The position numbers and the translations under genes were made by a program. From positions 1-64,000 of the forward strand of contig NZ_JAPEHV010000001.1 of assembly GCF_028823665.1 (NCBI RefSeq): 64,000 nt of DNA. The letters run 5' to 3'. Shown here in pieces: positions 63,907 through 64,000 of the stretch (position 1 is its first letter; each line of letters starts with the position of its first letter). A model generated the notes under the pieces. The model had not been told where the DNA came from. It saw only the letters and a list, made by a program, of their open reading frames with translations, and searched no databases. The stretch is from Microbacterium sp. C7(2022). GTDB lineage: Bacteria > Actinomycetota > Actinomycetes > Actinomycetales > Microbacteriaceae.

Positions 63907-64000
63907 ATGTGCGGAATCGTCGGGATGGTGGGTCGAGGATCCGTCAACCAAGAGATCTACGACTCCCTCCTCCTCCTGCAGCACCGCGGACAGGACTCCA
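63907..64000 (+). CDS. purF: Amidophosphoribosyltransferase, N-terminal part (cut by the window end)
   Basis: The frame [20 protein letters not shown] then [11 protein letters not shown] is the start of the PurF glutaminase domain, with the catalytic cysteine as residue 2 after Met removal. PurF makes phosphoribosylamine from PRPP and glutamine, the first committed purine step. Only 31 codons are in the window. It follows purM by 6 bp. Confidence 0.92.
   Translation, partial: MCGIVGMVGRGSVNQEIYDSLLLLQHRGQDS

Overview
This 64 kb window is high-GC chromosomal DNA from an actinobacterium, most likely Microbacteriaceae and probably a Microbacterium-like organism. Evidence: strong G/C bias at third codon positions, many GTG starts, YtrA-type GntR and SCO4848-type small proteins, a SufS/SufU pair, and a CebR-type cellulose/cellobiose regulon. 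I see no rRNA, tRNA, CRISPR array, transposase, integrase or phage gene. The text is almost entirely chromosomal genes, with several families of short palindromic repeats between them.

Layout. 1-376 is non-coding repeat DNA. 377-5076 holds a membrane-anchored penicillin acylase family hydrolase, a small secreted protein and argG. 5256-15446 is one 3,396-residue surface protein with about nine N-terminal DUF11-like domains, 14 DUF5979-like repeats and an LPATG sortase signal. Then come purA, a lactonase-family beta-propeller, an alkyl sulfatase, an AI-2E family permease and a chorismate mutase (15.5-21.3 kb); a GntR/YtrA plus ABC transporter operon (21.3-23.3 kb); a glycine betaine/proline ABC importer (23.7-27.1 kb); a deleted SLC13 permease, two tandem paralogous membrane proteins of unknown function and a 46-residue membrane protein (27.1-30.1 kb); purL, a Phd/PIN toxin-antitoxin pair, TerC, SufU/SufS, an M20 amidohydrolase, a LacI regulator and a GH13 alpha-glucosidase (30-40 kb); apt, a GTPase, and a scar where a urate oxidase gene and a mocA-like gene, both lacking their 5' halves, are joined head to head (40-42.8 kb); small membrane proteins and a hydroxyacid dehydrogenase (42.8-45.1 kb); purQ/purS; a complete cebEFG-bgl-cebR beta-glucoside locus with three CebR-type operators (46.4-52.5 kb); a VOC protein, a uracil/xanthine permease and a flotillin-like protein (52.5-56.6 kb); purC; a padR-MFS efflux pair flanked by two copies of a 92 bp hairpin element (57.5-59.9 kb); purD, a sterol-carrier family protein, purM and the start of purF.

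How it fits together. Purine metabolism is the recurring theme: purA, purL, purQ, purS, purC, purD, purM, purF and apt all lie here, in small scattered units, while the only trace of purine breakdown is the truncated urate oxidase/mocA scar. A nucleobase permease remains, so the strain seems to build and salvage purines but to have lost at least the uricase step at this locus. Sugar use is handled by two LacI-controlled units whose operators sit inside the promoters they control. A second theme is translation initiation: at least 16 genes have a TANNNT -10 hexamer 6-7 nt before the start codon, often GTG, which predicts leaderless mRNAs and decides several start sites.
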